DNA of 46,486 nucleotides from Bacteroidota bacterium (GCA_019695345.1 JAIBAE010000030.1:1-46486), one strand, 5' to 3'; shown: positions 1-8,447, counted from the stretch's first letter. Notes: generated by a model from the sequence alone, not told the origin. Made by a program: numbers and translations.

Positions 1-60
1 TAGACTACACCTTACATTTGCTGGCATAAGCACTACGTTGAACTCATGCCAGAACTTAAA

Positions 61-429
61 TTACAATTGTATTTTGAAAAATTGCAACACAACTTTGATT
101 AACTCCACATCCCACATCATCTCTTGATATATACTTCGTTGTTTATTTGGAATGTACCTATTTTTCTTTACCCAATCACTTATATATTCAATTTGTAACA
201 AATCTTTAAACTCATAGATTTTTCCATGAATAATCATGGAAAAAACTAACTCGTATTGTGGTGGTCCGAAACAGTATTTAACTATAACTTTAGATTTATG
301 ATGCTTGAATTGAATCCAAAATGCCGGGCACTTGTCTGTCATTGTATCAAATTTAAAGTTAAGTTCCTTTAAGGTCTTTGATACTTCTTTAATGCTGGCT
401 AAAAATTCCTTGGTTATATCATCTACCAT
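61..429 (-). CDS. AT-rich orphan protein, function unknown
   Basis: About 122 residues, not recognised. I prefer the ATG at 429, preceded by AAGG about five bases upstream, over a GTG at 453 with no ribosome binding site. The protein is soluble, without signal peptide or membrane segment, and rich in Lys, Ile, Phe and Tyr, with a central aromatic stretch (CFGPPQYELVFSM) and a C-terminal amphipathic part. The gene is clearly more AT-rich than its housekeeping neighbours, which suggests foreign origin. It lies left of a family B right arm (518-590) and converges on nothing identifiable. Size and composition recall immunity proteins of polymorphic toxins, but no toxin is visible, so this is only a guess. 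Confidence 0.6.
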   Translation of the reverse strand: MVDDITKEFLASIKEVSKTLKELNFKFDTMTDKCPAFWIQFKHHKSKVIVKYCFGPPQYELVFSMIIHGKIYEFKDLLQIEYISDWVKKNRYIPNKQRSIYQEMMWDVELIKVVLQFFKIQL

Positions 430-517
430 ATCAACCTTAAAAAGATGTACCACTACAATTACTACTTCATTACACTACCAAAATAATCACCATTTTTTCA
501 ATAACCCGTGTAAAAAA

Positions 518-590
518 CTGCGCCGCAGAACGGTTGGTTCGGACAGGGTTGCCGCGCTGGCGCGCTCGCTTCGGCAGAGGCGGGTAACAC
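518..590 (-). repeat. Family B intergenic repeat, right arm (unpaired in window)
   Basis: On the minus strand it carries the outward head CCTCTGCCGAAGCGA followed by a GCGCCAGCGCGGC block and ends near CTGCGGCGCAG. It is much more GC-rich than its surroundings. Left partners elsewhere (19653, 33175, 36674, 46181) face the other way. The expected left arm would lie upstream of base 1, which would place the orphan gene at 61-429 inside the pair. Confidence 0.75.
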
Positions 591-628
591 AAAAACAAAA
601 AAGGATGACTCATTTCTGAATCATCCTT
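591..628 (-). terminator. Intrinsic terminator of tRNA-Leu
   Basis: Stem AAGGATGA/TCATCCTT (601-628) with a 12-nt loop. Read on the minus strand it is followed by a T-rich run (complement of 591-600). It lies 8 bp beyond the tRNA 3' end. Confidence 0.85.
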
Positions 629-635
629 ATTGCTG

Positions 636-721
636 TGCGTGGGGTGGGACTTGAACCCACACGGAGTTTACACCCCTCAGGATTTTAAGTCCTGTGCGTC
701 TGCCGATTTCGCCACCCACGC
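636..721 (-). tRNA. tRNA-Leu (anticodon UAA)
   Basis: Read on the minus strand, the acceptor stem GCGTGGG pairs with CCCACGC. The anticodon arm AGGACTTAAAATCCT has UAA in the loop, the T arm is GGGTTCAAGTCCC, and a long variable arm marks a class II tRNA. Discriminator base is A. The CCA end is not encoded (CAG follows). Length is 86 nt, normal for tRNA-Leu. Confidence 0.96.
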
Positions 722-795
722 CAATTGGGACGCGAAAATAATGAGATATTCTGAAATGATATAATGATAATTTAAAAATTTTATAATTAAAAGGA

Positions 796-803
796 TATTT
801 TTG
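796..803 (+). promoter_or_regulatory. Putative -7 element of fhs (TATTTTTG)
   Basis: Matches the Bacteroidetes primary-sigma consensus TAnnTTTG. It lies 32 bp before the preferred fhs ATG. No clear -33 TTTG is seen in the AT-rich sequence upstream. Confidence 0.5.
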
Positions 804-835
804 TACGATTTAAAGTTCTTTTATAGGTGATTATT

Positions 836-2503
836 ATGACGGATATCGAAATTGCTCAACAGGTTACGCTAAAACCAATCGGCGAGATTGCAGACAAACT
901 TTCTATCTCGCATGATGACCTTGAATTGTACGGTAAGTACAAAGCCAAACTTCCACTCTCGTTAATTGACCACGATAAGGTTGCTAAAGCTAAGTTGGTT
1001 TTAGTTTCCGCTATCTCTCCTACCCCGGCCGGCGAAGGCAAAACTACTGTTAGTATTGGCCTCTCGGAAGGATTAAACAGAATTGGTAAAAAGACTACGG
1101 TTGTTCTTCGTGAACCATCGTTGGGTCCGGTGTTTGGAATTAAAGGCGGCGCAACAGGTGGCGGGTATTCGCAAGTGTTACCTATGGAAGATATTAATCT
1201 GCATTTCACCGGCGATTTTAACGCCGTAGAAAAGGCACACAACTTACTTGCTGCATTAATTGATAATAATCTGCAAAGCAAAAAACGTAATCTTGGAATT
1301 GACCCACGAACAGTTACATGGAAACGTGTAATGGATATGAACGACCGCGCATTACGTTTTGCTGTTATTGGTCTGGGCGGAAAAACTAATGGCGTTCCCA
1401 GAGAAACCGGTTTTGATATTACCGCTGCTTCGGAGATTATGGCAATCTTGTGTTTATCCAAAGACTTTGCCGATTTGAAGCTACGCCTCGGGAATATTCT
1501 TGTGGGCTTTACCTTTGAAGGCAAAGCTGTGTATGCCCGCGACCTTCATGCCGAGGGTGCTATGACGGCGTTATTAAAAGATGCCGTAAAGCCAAATCTT
1601 GTTCAGACAATTGAAGGGAATCCTGCAATTATTCACGGCGGACCATTTGCTAACATTGCTCAAGGTACAAACACTATCATTGCAACAAAGATGGGACTAT
1701 CTCTTTCCGATTACGTTGTAACCGAAGCGGGTTTTGGGTTTGATTTAGGTGGCGAGAAATTCTTAGATATTAAATGCGGTTATGCAGGGTTAAAGCCAAG
1801 TGCGCTGGTACTTGTTGCAACTATTCGCGCATTGCGTTATCATGGCGGAGTTCCGGTTAAGGAAGTAAACAACCCTAACGTAGATGCGGTTAAACGCGGC
1901 ATTGTTAACTTAGAAAAACATGTTGAGAATGCTTTGCAGTTTAATGTAAATCCTGTCGTTGCGTTGAACTTCTTTACTACCGATACCGAAGAAGAGATTG
2001 CCGTTGTCCGTGAATTTTGCCAAGCTAAAGGAATTGACTTTGCAGTTGCAAATGTATGGGGCAAAGGTGGCGAGGGCTCCGAAGAACTTGCTCACAAAGT
2101 TGCAGCTATTGCCGACTCCAGAGAAGCAACATTAACACCAACGTACGATTGGAATTCTAAAGTTGAAGATAAAATCGAAGCCATCTGTAAAAAGATTTAC
2201 GGTGCTGGAAGTATAAGCTATTCGGCAAAGGCAAAATCAACCATCAAAACTATTAACGAACTTGGCTTAGATAAACTGCCAATCTGTATTGCAAAAACAC
2301 AAAAATCATTATCCGATAAACCCGAATTAATTGGCGCACCAAATGGATTCGAAGTTACAGTTCGCGAGATTGAAATAGCTGCAGGTGCCGGTTTTATTGT
2401 TCCAATAATGGGCGATATGATGCGCATGCCGGGCTTACCCGAAACCCCAGCAGCAGAGTTGATTGACATTGATTTGGATGGTAAGATTTCCGGATTATTT
2501 TAA
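836..2503 (+). CDS. fhs: Formate-tetrahydrofolate ligase
   Basis: ATP-dependent ligation of formate to tetrahydrofolate, giving 10-formyl-THF (cytosolic one-carbon metabolism). About 555 residues, the normal family length. The N-terminal nucleotide-binding loop TPAGEGKTT, the EPSLGPVFGIKGGATGGGYS block and the C-terminal MGDMMRMPGLP segment are all present. I prefer ATG 836, which has AGGTGA about five bases upstream; a GTG at 827 is in frame but overlaps that site. It is monocistronic here: no folD or purN beside it, and the downstream gap holds a repeat pair and a terminator. Intact and confidently identified. Confidence 0.97.
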   Translation: MTDIEIAQQVTLKPIGEIADKLSISHDDLELYGKYKAKLPLSLIDHDKVAKAKLVLVSAISPTPAGEGKTTVSIGLSEGLNRIGKKTTVVLREPSLGPVFGIKGGATGGGYSQVLPMEDINLHFTGDFNAVEKAHNLLAALIDNNLQSKKRNLGIDPRTVTWKRVMDMNDRALRFAVIGLGGKTNGVPRETGFDITAASEIMAILCLSKDFADLKLRLGNILVGFTFEGKAVYARDLHAEGAMTALLKDAVKPNLVQTIEGNPAIIHGGPFANIAQGTNTIIATKMGLSLSDYVVTEAGFGFDLGGEKFLDIKCGYAGLKPSALVLVATIRALRYHGGVPVKEVNNPNVDAVKRGIVNLEKHVENALQFNVNPVVALNFFTTDTEEEIAVVREFCQAKGIDFAVANVWGKGGEGSEELAHKVAAIADSREATLTPTYDWNSKVEDKIEAICKKIYGAGSISYSAKAKSTIKTINELGLDKLPICIAKTQKSLSDKPELIGAPNGFEVTVREIEIAAGAGFIVPIMGDMMRMPGLPETPAAELIDIDLDGKISGLF

Positions 2504-2665
2504 GGTTATTTGCTATCGCAAACCGGGCCAAACCTTGTGTACAAACAATTCCTTGTGCTGCGGGAAAGAACGGCAACAACAAAACAATAGATATCGCTTA
2601 GTATTTGTTTAAGTTTTATCTCAAATATAGTTGTTAGTCTGCTTCTGTCGAGTAATTCTAGAATT

Positions 2666-2707
2666 GTCATTCCAGAAAACGCAGATTAAGCGTTTATCGG
2701 GAATCCA
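2666..2707. repeat. Family C dispersed palindrome (GTCATTCC...GGGAATCC), copy 1
   Basis: An imperfect inverted repeat: GTCATTCC and AAACGC on the left, GCGTTT and GGGAATCC on the right. A near-identical copy lies at 8215-8256. This GTCATTCCCG/CGGGAATCC type is a commonly seen dispersed palindrome in bacterial intergenic DNA. Confidence 0.75.
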
Positions 2708-2731
2708 TTTATCTCTCTTTACGTGATATGG

Positions 2732-2751
2732 ACACCCGATTTCTCGGGTGT
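2732..2751. repeat. Perfect inverted repeat ACACCCGA/TCGGGTGT
   Basis: Eight paired bases around a 4-nt loop, directly after family C copy 1. There is no T-run, so it is not an intrinsic terminator. It is probably the second half of a composite repeat. Confidence 0.7.
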
Positions 2752-2789
2752 GACAGTTCCTGAATAATATATTAAAAGATTTGCTTAGC

Positions 2790-2827
2790 TTAAACCCTTT
2801 CGAGGTATTCGAGAGGGTTTTCTTTTT
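2790..2827 (+). terminator. Intrinsic terminator downstream of fhs
   Basis: AAACCCT and AGGGTTT arms with further pairing through TTTCGA/TTCGAGA, then TTTTCTTTTTT. It lies almost 290 bp past the fhs stop, beyond the inserted repeats. Confidence 0.75.
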
Positions 2828-2975
2828 TATCACGATACACCTCAGTCTGGAAAATGCGGTTCTGACCCGCAAGACGTGGCTGTGAAAACAGCGTGATTTG
2901 GAGCGGTCTGGAACAAAAAATACTTTCCTACTCACCTCTTTGAATGATTATTCGTTTAACTTCGTCTTGGCGGTG

Positions 2976-2983
2976 TATTTTTG
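2976..2983 (+). promoter_or_regulatory. Putative -7 element of the mnmA operon (TATTTTTG)
   Basis: A TAnnTTTG match 25 bp before the mnmA ATG. The nearest -33-like sequence is TTTA at 2955-2958, 17 bp upstream, so that element is weak. Confidence 0.55.
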
Positions 2984-3008
2984 CTTAGTATAAGTGTAGA
3001 AATCACAG

Positions 3009-4106
3009 ATGAAAAGAAATAAAAATAGAGTTATTGTTGGAATGAGTGGTGGCGTGGATTCCTGCGTTGCCGCAGGGCTATTAGTTGAACAAGGTTATGA
3101 AGTTATTGGTATTACGATTAAGACATATAAGTACGAAGATGTTGGCGGCAATGTTGGAAACGATTCATCGTGTTGTTCGTTAGATGGAATTAACGACGCT
3201 CGGCGTATTGCAATGCAACTTGGCATTCCGCATTATGTTGTGGATTTTACCGAGCAGTTCCGTGAACATGTTATAGACTACTTTGTAGATGACTATCTTG
3301 CCGGAAGAACTCCCAATCCATGTGTTGCTTGTAACCGCACCATTAAATGGGAAGAAATGTTACGCAAGGCGGATTCGCTTGGTGCAGAGTATGTTGCAAC
3401 AGGGCACTACGCTCGCATTAAACAACACGATAACAGATATTACATTTCGCGTGGTAACGGCGCTAAAGACCAATCCTACGCATTGTGGGGCTTAACCCAA
3501 GAACATCTTGCGCGAACAATGTTCCCACTTGCCGAAATGACGAAAGAAGAGTCACGCGCACATGCAGAACGTATGGGTTTACCAATTGCCAAGAAGAAAG
3601 AATCGTACGAGATTTGTTTTATCCCGGATAATGATTACAACCGTTTTCTACGAGATAAAGTACAAGGGTTAGAAGAAAAAGTTAATGGTGGAGATATAGT
3701 GTTAGATGGTGAAGTAATTGGCAAACACACCGGCTTCCCTTTTTATACTATTGGTCAACGCCGCGGGCTTGGTGTATCTCACCCTGAACCATTATTTGTA
3801 TTAAATGTTTTACCCGATAGTAATTCTGTAATTGTAGGTACTGAAGAGAAGTTACTTCATGGTGGCTTGGTAGCTAATTCGGTTAATCTTATGAAGTATG
3901 ATTCTCTAAGCGATCCAAAACAGTTTATGGTAAAGATTCGCTACAAAGATGACGGCGCAATTGGCGAATGTAGCATTAATGAAGATGGCGTTTTGGTAAT
4001 CCGGTTTCCCGAAGGTCGCCGTGCAATAGCTCCCGGGCAATCAGTAGTTTTGTTTGAAGGAAATGATGTAGTTGGCGGTGGTATTATTACTGCTGCTTTT
4101 GATTAA
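3009..4106 (+). CDS. mnmA: tRNA 2-thiouridine(34) synthase MnmA
   Basis: Adenylates U34 of tRNA-Lys, -Glu and -Gln and inserts sulfur delivered by a persulfide relay. 365 residues, the usual size. The N-terminal PP-loop SGGVDS is at 13-18, the catalytic Cys in PNPCVACNR is C105, and the second active-site Cys in YEICFIPD is C203. The FYTIGQRRGLGV motif of the central domain is also present. It is the first gene of an operon with recR 7 bp downstream and two lipoprotein genes. All key residues are present. Confidence 0.97.
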   Translation: MKRNKNRVIVGMSGGVDSCVAAGLLVEQGYEVIGITIKTYKYEDVGGNVGNDSSCCSLDGINDARRIAMQLGIPHYVVDFTEQFREHVIDYFVDDYLAGRTPNPCVACNRTIKWEEMLRKADSLGAEYVATGHYARIKQHDNRYYISRGNGAKDQSYALWGLTQEHLARTMFPLAEMTKEESRAHAERMGLPIAKKKESYEICFIPDNDYNRFLRDKVQGLEEKVNGGDIVLDGEVIGKHTGFPFYTIGQRRGLGVSHPEPLFVLNVLPDSNSVIVGTEEKLLHGGLVANSVNLMKYDSLSDPKQFMVKIRYKDDGAIGECSINEDGVLVIRFPEGRRAIAPGQSVVLFEGNDVVGGGIITAAFD

Positions 4107-4113
4107 AGGATGA

Positions 4114-4716
4114 ATGATTATGATATATACTTCCGATTCTATAGAAGCCACCGTTGAAATGTTTTCTGCTCTGCCAACCATTGGCAGAAAGACTGCTCAA
4201 CGCTTAACCTTCTTTTTACTTCGTCAACCCGATGAAGTTGTACATAAATTTGCAAAGACGTTAATAGATTTAAAGAATAATGTAAAGTATTGTAGTATCT
4301 GTTTCAACTTTACCGAATCAGACCCCTGCCCTATTTGTGCCTCAACTAAACGCGATGAAACTATTCTTTGTGTAGTTGAAGAACCTAACGATGTTTTTGC
4401 TATTGAGAAAACAAACGAGTTTAATGGTAAATATCATATCCTTCACGGTGCTTTAAACCCACTTGATGGAATTGGTCCGGAAGAGATTAAAATACGTGAG
4501 CTGATTCAACGCCTCGATGGCACTGTTAAGGAAATTATCTTAGCACTTAATCCAAATGTAGAAGGCGAAGTAACAACGCAATACATTGCCAAAATGGTTC
4601 GCCCGCTTGGTATAAGTGTTACTCGAATCGCCCGCGGTGTGCCTATTGGAACAGACTTAGAGTTTGCCGACGACGCAACTATTTCACGTGCTTTGCAGGG
4701 TCGTGGCACGGTATGA
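4114..4716 (+). CDS. recR: Recombination mediator protein RecR
   Basis: Acts with RecO to load RecA on gapped DNA. About 200 residues, standard length. The N-terminal helix-hairpin-helix region (PTIGRKTAQRL) is followed by a C4 zinc site C60, C63, C72, C75 and a Toprim domain beginning near residue 82 (ILCVVEEPND). The start is either ATG 4114 or ATG 4120. The AAAGGA site at 4105-4110 is better spaced for 4120. The stop overlaps the next start in an ATGA arrangement, which implies translational coupling to the lipoprotein gene. recR and recA in one 46-kb window are not otherwise linked. Confidence 0.96.
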   Translation: MIMIYTSDSIEATVEMFSALPTIGRKTAQRLTFFLLRQPDEVVHKFAKTLIDLKNNVKYCSICFNFTESDPCPICASTKRDETILCVVEEPNDVFAIEKTNEFNGKYHILHGALNPLDGIGPEEIKIRELIQRLDGTVKEIILALNPNVEGEVTTQYIAKMVRPLGISVTRIARGVPIGTDLEFADDATISRALQGRGTV

Positions 4717-5312
4717 TAACTCGGGTTGCCATAGTAATATTGTTCACAATCTTATCAGGGTGCGAGTTATTTACAACCCGTACACCCGAAGACCCTGCAG
4801 GTTCATCAGGTACATATCAACAACCTACATCAGAGTTAATAGTAATCTCAAACTTTCAAAATGCTGTTACCGAAAAAAACACTGAGAATTTTATCTCGTG
4901 TTTATCAGACTCAGCAAAGTTTGGCGTAAAGAATTTCAAATTCGACCCATCAAGTGAGATTGGCGCACGGTTTAGCGAACAATTCAATACCTGGTCAATA
5001 CTCAGCGAACGTCAATCATTTTACTCCATGATGTCAAAAGTTACAACCGACGATAAACCATCACTGCAACTATCTAATGCACGTTTTGATGTTCGTGTTC
5101 CGGACTCGGCAGTTTATGTTGCAGAATACATCATCAAGGTAAATCATTCTTCTCCTACTATACCAAAGCTTGCAGCAGGAACATTACGGTTAACCATTGT
5201 ACCCAACCAACTCAACCAGTGGAGTATAAGCCGTTGGACTGACTTAAAATCAACAGCAAACGATACCATTCCATCAACATGGAGTGAACTCAAAGTATTA
5301 TTCTCCAATTGA
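4713..5312 (+). CDS. Lipoprotein, possible NTF2-like fold (recR operon)
   Basis: 199 residues. A short signal peptide ends at a lipobox (ILSGC), predicting acylation at Cys17 and envelope anchoring. The next 25 residues are a Ser/Thr/Pro-rich linker. The body has the pattern of an SnoaL/NTF2-like domain: an opening helix (LIVISNFQNAVTEKNTENFISC) and alternating strands ending in a WSISRWTD strand. That fold is my inference. The start overlaps the recR stop by four bases, and the stop overlaps the next gene's TTG start, so three genes are translationally coupled. A link to recombination is unlikely; co-location is probably about expression only. Confidence 0.8.
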   Translation: MITRVAIVILFTILSGCELFTTRTPEDPAGSSGTYQQPTSELIVISNFQNAVTEKNTENFISCLSDSAKFGVKNFKFDPSSEIGARFSEQFNTWSILSERQSFYSMMSKVTTDDKPSLQLSNARFDVRVPDSAVYVAEYIIKVNHSSPTIPKLAAGTLRLTIVPNQLNQWSISRWTDLKSTANDTIPSTWSELKVLFSN

Positions 5313-5848
5313 AACATCCTATCAAACATAAAGCAAAAAGAATGTTACTAATCATAGGATTGGCAATTGGCTTTGTTACTACATTTCAATCGTGCGATAA
5401 TCCTTTCGCACCGCGATTAGTTGAGAAACCTATTCTCGATGCAGGGCTTGGCGACCAAACAACGATAGATGGTGTATTTCAAAACTTTCGGTATGCCTAC
5501 CTTACAAAAGATACATTAGTGTACGGAAGATTGCTCGCTCAGAATTTTACGTTTATATATCGTAACTACGATAAAGGTATCGACTATACATGGAGTCGCG
5601 ATCAGGACATGCAATCAACTGCCGGACTTTTTCAAACAGCACAACAGCTAAACCTTGTTTGGAACGATGTAGTTATCTCAACAGGTGATTCATTGCTTGT
5701 GGATATAAGTCGTGGATTCAATCTATCAATCACTTTCGACCCTACCGATATTATTCAAGTGCAAGGTCGTGTAAATCTTCGTCTCACGCGGGCAACAACA
5801 AAAGATAAGTGGCTTATCTTAATCTGGCGAGATGAATCTAATTTCTAA
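5309..5848 (+). CDS. Lipoprotein, paralogue-like partner of the preceding gene
   Basis: 179 residues. I prefer the TTG at 5309, which overlaps the previous stop (TTGA), because it supplies the basic n-region KHKAKR before the hydrophobic core. An ATG at 5342 would leave a signal peptide with no positive charge. The lipobox is TFQSC. The body (FQNFRYAYLTKDTLVYGRLLAQNFTFIYR) follows the same helix-then-strand plan as the preceding lipoprotein, with a closing strand containing KWLILIWRDES. The two are likely diverged duplicates with an NTF2-like fold. Function unknown. It ends one base before a family A repeat. Confidence 0.78.
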   Translation: MKHPIKHKAKRMLLIIGLAIGFVTTFQSCDNPFAPRLVEKPILDAGLGDQTTIDGVFQNFRYAYLTKDTLVYGRLLAQNFTFIYRNYDKGIDYTWSRDQDMQSTAGLFQTAQQLNLVWNDVVISTGDSLLVDISRGFNLSITFDPTDIIQVQGRVNLRLTRATTKDKWLILIWRDESNF

Positions 5849-6011
5849 TTGCTATCGCAAGACCGCACCGAACCTCAAAAACAAACCAACCTCTATTTGC
5901 GGGATAGAAGCTTCAATTAAATACGAATTACAGATTACTGATTAATGATTACGAGGCACTTCTTTTAGGAAGTAATATACATATCAATAATCAGGATTAT
6001 CAACAACGTAG

Positions 6012-6031
6012 GGGCGAATAGACATTCGCCC
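6012..6031. repeat. Palindrome GGGCGAAT-agac-ATTCGCCC
   Basis: Perfect 8-bp arms with a 4-nt loop, of the dispersed GTAGGGGCGAA type, nested inside a family A pair. Confidence 0.75.
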
Positions 6032-6063
6032 ACAAACAACATGCAATATTTAGTCCATTACAG

Positions 6064-6154
6064 CTTCAGTTTCTCATACTAGGGTTCGACGCGAAGCATG
6101 GCGTCGCTACGAGATTGATTGATCTTTCGTTGAAACCCGTACTCTGAAACTGAA
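6064..6154. repeat. Imperfect inverted repeat with an internal GC hairpin
   Basis: Outer arms CAGTTTC...AGGGTT and AACCC...GAAACTG enclose CGACGC-gaagcatg-GCGTCG (6087-6106). No T-run follows, so it is not a terminator. Confidence 0.6.
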
Positions 6155-6281
6155 CATTTCTTCCGGCATGTGGTGGGTGTTTGTAATTGTTAGTACGGTG
6201 CCGTCATGCGATAGCAGAATATATTGGCACTAACACACACTATGAATCGTCAACGCGGTCTCACAAAGATTATTACTTGAT

Positions 6282-8084
6282 ATGGCAAAGCAACGACGCA
6301 GAAACACCGAACCCGCACCTAAACTTCCTATTGGCGAGCAACGAAAAGAATTACGCTTTTTACTTTCGTTTTATGCAGAACACAAATGGAAAGCACTGTT
6401 TGCATTAGGGGCATCGTTCGTGGGCAGTAGTATATCGTTGCTATTCCCAAAGTTAACCGGAAACCTGATTGATAAAGTACGTGAGCCAAATTTTATATCA
6501 ACACACCTTTGGGAAATTGTTGGTGTAATGGTTGGCGTTTTTTTATTACAGGCAGTGATATCGTATTTCTCTTCTATCACACTTGCTAAGATTACCGAGA
6601 ACACGCTTGCAAAGCTCCGCGGACGGCTGTTCCATCATATAATTCATTTACCAATGCGATTCTTTGAAGAGCGCAGAGTTGGTGAATTGATTTCACGCAT
6701 CACAACAGATGTAACGCAGATTCAGGAAACATTTACGTTTACTATGTTACAGTTAATCAGGCAGACGATTTTTCTGATTGGCGGTATCACGATTATTGTT
6801 TTGCAAAGTGTAACTCTTACAGTACCCGTTTTGGCAACATTACCCATACTTATCTTTTTGGGAATTACCGTTGGCAGAAAGCTACGTAAGTTAAGTGTTG
6901 AAGCGCAGGATATATCGGCTAGTGCTACAACAATTGTGGAAGAATCGTTACAGGCAATTGCCTCGGTGAAATCGTACTCTAACGAAGAGTTTGAGATTAA
7001 CCGTTACCAAACTCGTCTTAGCGAATACGTTTCGCTGGCTATCAAAACAGCGCGCATCCGCTCGATGTTTATTTCGTTTATATTATTCGCGGTGTTTGGT
7101 GGTATTGCAGGAGTGTTGGTGTATGGTGCATCACTAATTGGTTTACCAAAGGAACAAGGTGGTATAACACTGGGCGACTTAACATCGTTTTTGATGTATG
7201 CAATGTTTGTTGCCGGAGCACTTGGCAGTTTTGCCGAACTGTTTGGGCAAATACAACGCACACTTGGTACATCGGTGCGGATACGCGAGATACTTGCAGA
7301 ACAACATGAAGATGAATCACACACAACTCCACCGGAACCATTACGCTCTATTACATTACGTAACATTACATTTAGTTATCCGTCGCGCAAAGAACTACAC
7401 GCATTACATAATGTATCGTTAGAAATTCAACCCGGAAAACGTGTAGCGTTTGTTGGCGAAAGCGGCGCAGGTAAAAGCACAACTTCAGCTTTGATACAAC
7501 GCTTCTACCAACCCGATAGCGGTGAGTTATTGTACAACAATATCAATGCAAATGATTTATCGTTGTATGCAGTACGCTCGCAAATTGGAGTTGTGCCGCA
7601 GGACATTGTTTTGTTTGGTGGTACTATTGAAGAGAACATCCGTTACGGCAATGTAAACGCAACCGAAGCAGAGATAATTCACGCCGCCACGTTAGCTAAT
7701 GCCGTTGAGTTTATAGAGCAGTTCCCGGAGAAATATAAAACGATTGTTGGTGAGCGCGGAGTAAAACTATCTGGCGGACAACGTCAGCGGATTGCGATAG
7801 CTCGTGCTATTCTTAAAAACCCGCCAATACTTATTTTAGACGAAGCCACAAGTTCGCTCGACTCTCGCACCGAGCATCTTATTCAGCAGGCGTTAGAAAA
7901 TCTGATGCACGGCAGAACAACTATCATTATTGCGCATCGCCTTTCTACCATCCGCACGTGCGATTCCATTATGGTATTTAGCAAAGGCGAGATTATTGAG
8001 CGTGGCACTCACAATGAACTTATGGCACAACCTAATTCAACGTACGCTAAGTTGTGCGAGTTGCAGTTTGGTACTCAACAATAA
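6282..8084 (+). CDS. ABC exporter half-transporter (MsbA/lipid-exporter type)
   Basis: 600 residues. An N-terminal membrane domain (about residues 30-330, six hydrophobic segments) is fused to a C-terminal ATPase. The Walker A GESGAGKS is at 392-399, the Q-loop VVPQDIVLFGGTI near 437, the signature LSGGQ at 496-500, Walker B ILILDE at 516-521, and the switch His is in IAHRL. It should work as a homodimer in the inner membrane. The sequence resembles MsbA and ABCB-type exporters; the substrate (lipid or drug) cannot be told from sequence alone. It is a single gene lying between two family A repeat pairs. Confidence 0.93.
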   Translation: MAKQRRRNTEPAPKLPIGEQRKELRFLLSFYAEHKWKALFALGASFVGSSISLLFPKLTGNLIDKVREPNFISTHLWEIVGVMVGVFLLQAVISYFSSITLAKITENTLAKLRGRLFHHIIHLPMRFFEERRVGELISRITTDVTQIQETFTFTMLQLIRQTIFLIGGITIIVLQSVTLTVPVLATLPILIFLGITVGRKLRKLSVEAQDISASATTIVEESLQAIASVKSYSNEEFEINRYQTRLSEYVSLAIKTARIRSMFISFILFAVFGGIAGVLVYGASLIGLPKEQGGITLGDLTSFLMYAMFVAGALGSFAELFGQIQRTLGTSVRIREILAEQHEDESHTTPPEPLRSITLRNITFSYPSRKELHALHNVSLEIQPGKRVAFVGESGAGKSTTSALIQRFYQPDSGELLYNNINANDLSLYAVRSQIGVVPQDIVLFGGTIEENIRYGNVNATEAEIIHAATLANAVEFIEQFPEKYKTIVGERGVKLSGGQRQRIAIARAILKNPPILILDEATSSLDSRTEHLIQQALENLMHGRTTIIIAHRLSTIRTCDSIMVFSKGEIIERGTHNELMAQPNSTYAKLCELQFGTQQ

Positions 8085-8214
8085 TATCTGCTACCGCGTG
8101 ACGGCACCAGACGTCAGATTACTATTGAATCTCTACTTGCCGCCGGAGAGAATCTCAACTCTTCCACACAACGAATTCGTTCAATAGTATTTGTTTATAA
8201 CGATACAACGTTAT

Positions 8215-8256
8215 GTCATTCCCGAAAACGCTGACGAAGCGTTTATCGGGAATCCA
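8215..8256. repeat. Family C dispersed palindrome, copy 2
   Basis: GTCATTCCCG and AAACGC arms paired with GCGTTT and CGGGAATCC. Nearly identical to 2666-2707 and likewise nested inside a family A pair. Confidence 0.8.
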
Positions 8257-8387
8257 TACTAATCATTTTCCTAAACAGGTTACTCGATTTCTAATGTATG
8301 ATATCAAATCATACATAAGATCAACCTAGATAATCACAAATTACAAAGTGTGGTATATGGTATTTCTTGTTGAACTTTCTCTCCCGC

Positions 8388-8420
8388 AAAAAAAAACGCC
8401 TTGCTTTACAGCAAGGCGTG
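8388..8420 (-). terminator. Intrinsic terminator of terC
   Basis: On the minus strand ACGCCTTGCT/AGCAAGGCGT forms a 10-bp stem with a short loop, then nine or more T. It forms the loop region of a family A arm. Confidence 0.93.
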
Positions 8421-8447
8421 GTGCGGTTTGCGATAGCAGAAAAAATA

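Larger units (their letters stand above)
2511..2916. repeat. Family A repeat pair between fhs and mnmA, enclosing other palindromes
   Basis: The left arm 2511-2570 begins TGCTATCGCA eight bases after the fhs stop and ends CGGGAAAGAA. Its stem is only partly paired. A degenerate inverted right arm at 2860-2916 keeps TTCTGACCCGCA and the CCGC/GCGG stem. Between them lie a GTCATTCC...GGAATCC repeat (2666-2707), a perfect 8-bp inverted repeat (2732-2751) and the fhs terminator, which suggests repeated nested insertion into this gap. The rest of the 505-bp gap shows only the mnmA promoter. Confidence 0.65.
5850..6216. repeat. Family A repeat pair between lipoprotein and ABC transporter genes
   Basis: The left arm 5850-5909 starts one base after the stop codon (stem CCGCA/TGCGG). 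The right arm 6158-6216 is inverted (stem CGGCA/TGCCG). Between them are a GGGCGAAT/ATTCGCCC palindrome (6012-6031), a CGACGC/GCGTCG hairpin (6087-6106) and an outer imperfect inverted repeat (6064-6086 with 6132-6154). The remaining bases of this 433-bp gap show no gene. The pair almost fills it. Confidence 0.8.
8089..8438. repeat. Family A repeat pair between the ABC transporter and terC
   Basis: The left arm 8089-8152 starts five bases after the ABC stop (stem CGGCA/TGCCG). The right arm 8376-8438 is inverted, ends nine bases from the terC stop (stem CCGCA/TGCGG) and has the terC terminator hairpin in place of its loop. A family C palindrome is nested at 8215-8256. The pair fills this 363-bp gap between two convergent genes, and I see no gene in it. 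Confidence 0.8.

Noticed and set aside
1-102. Plus-strand frame reading toward a stop at 100-102, overlapping the end of the orphan gene
   Set aside because: It has a stop at codon 1 and only an 18-codon ATG frame, so there is no support for a gene. It could be a remnant, but nothing recognisable is in it.
636-721. tRNA-Leu as an integration site for an island
   Set aside because: No integrase and no duplicated tRNA 3' end seen in the window.
6187-6408. Plus-strand frame overlapping the ABC exporter start
   Set aside because: It runs through a family A arm and the exporter coding region in another frame, with no independent support.
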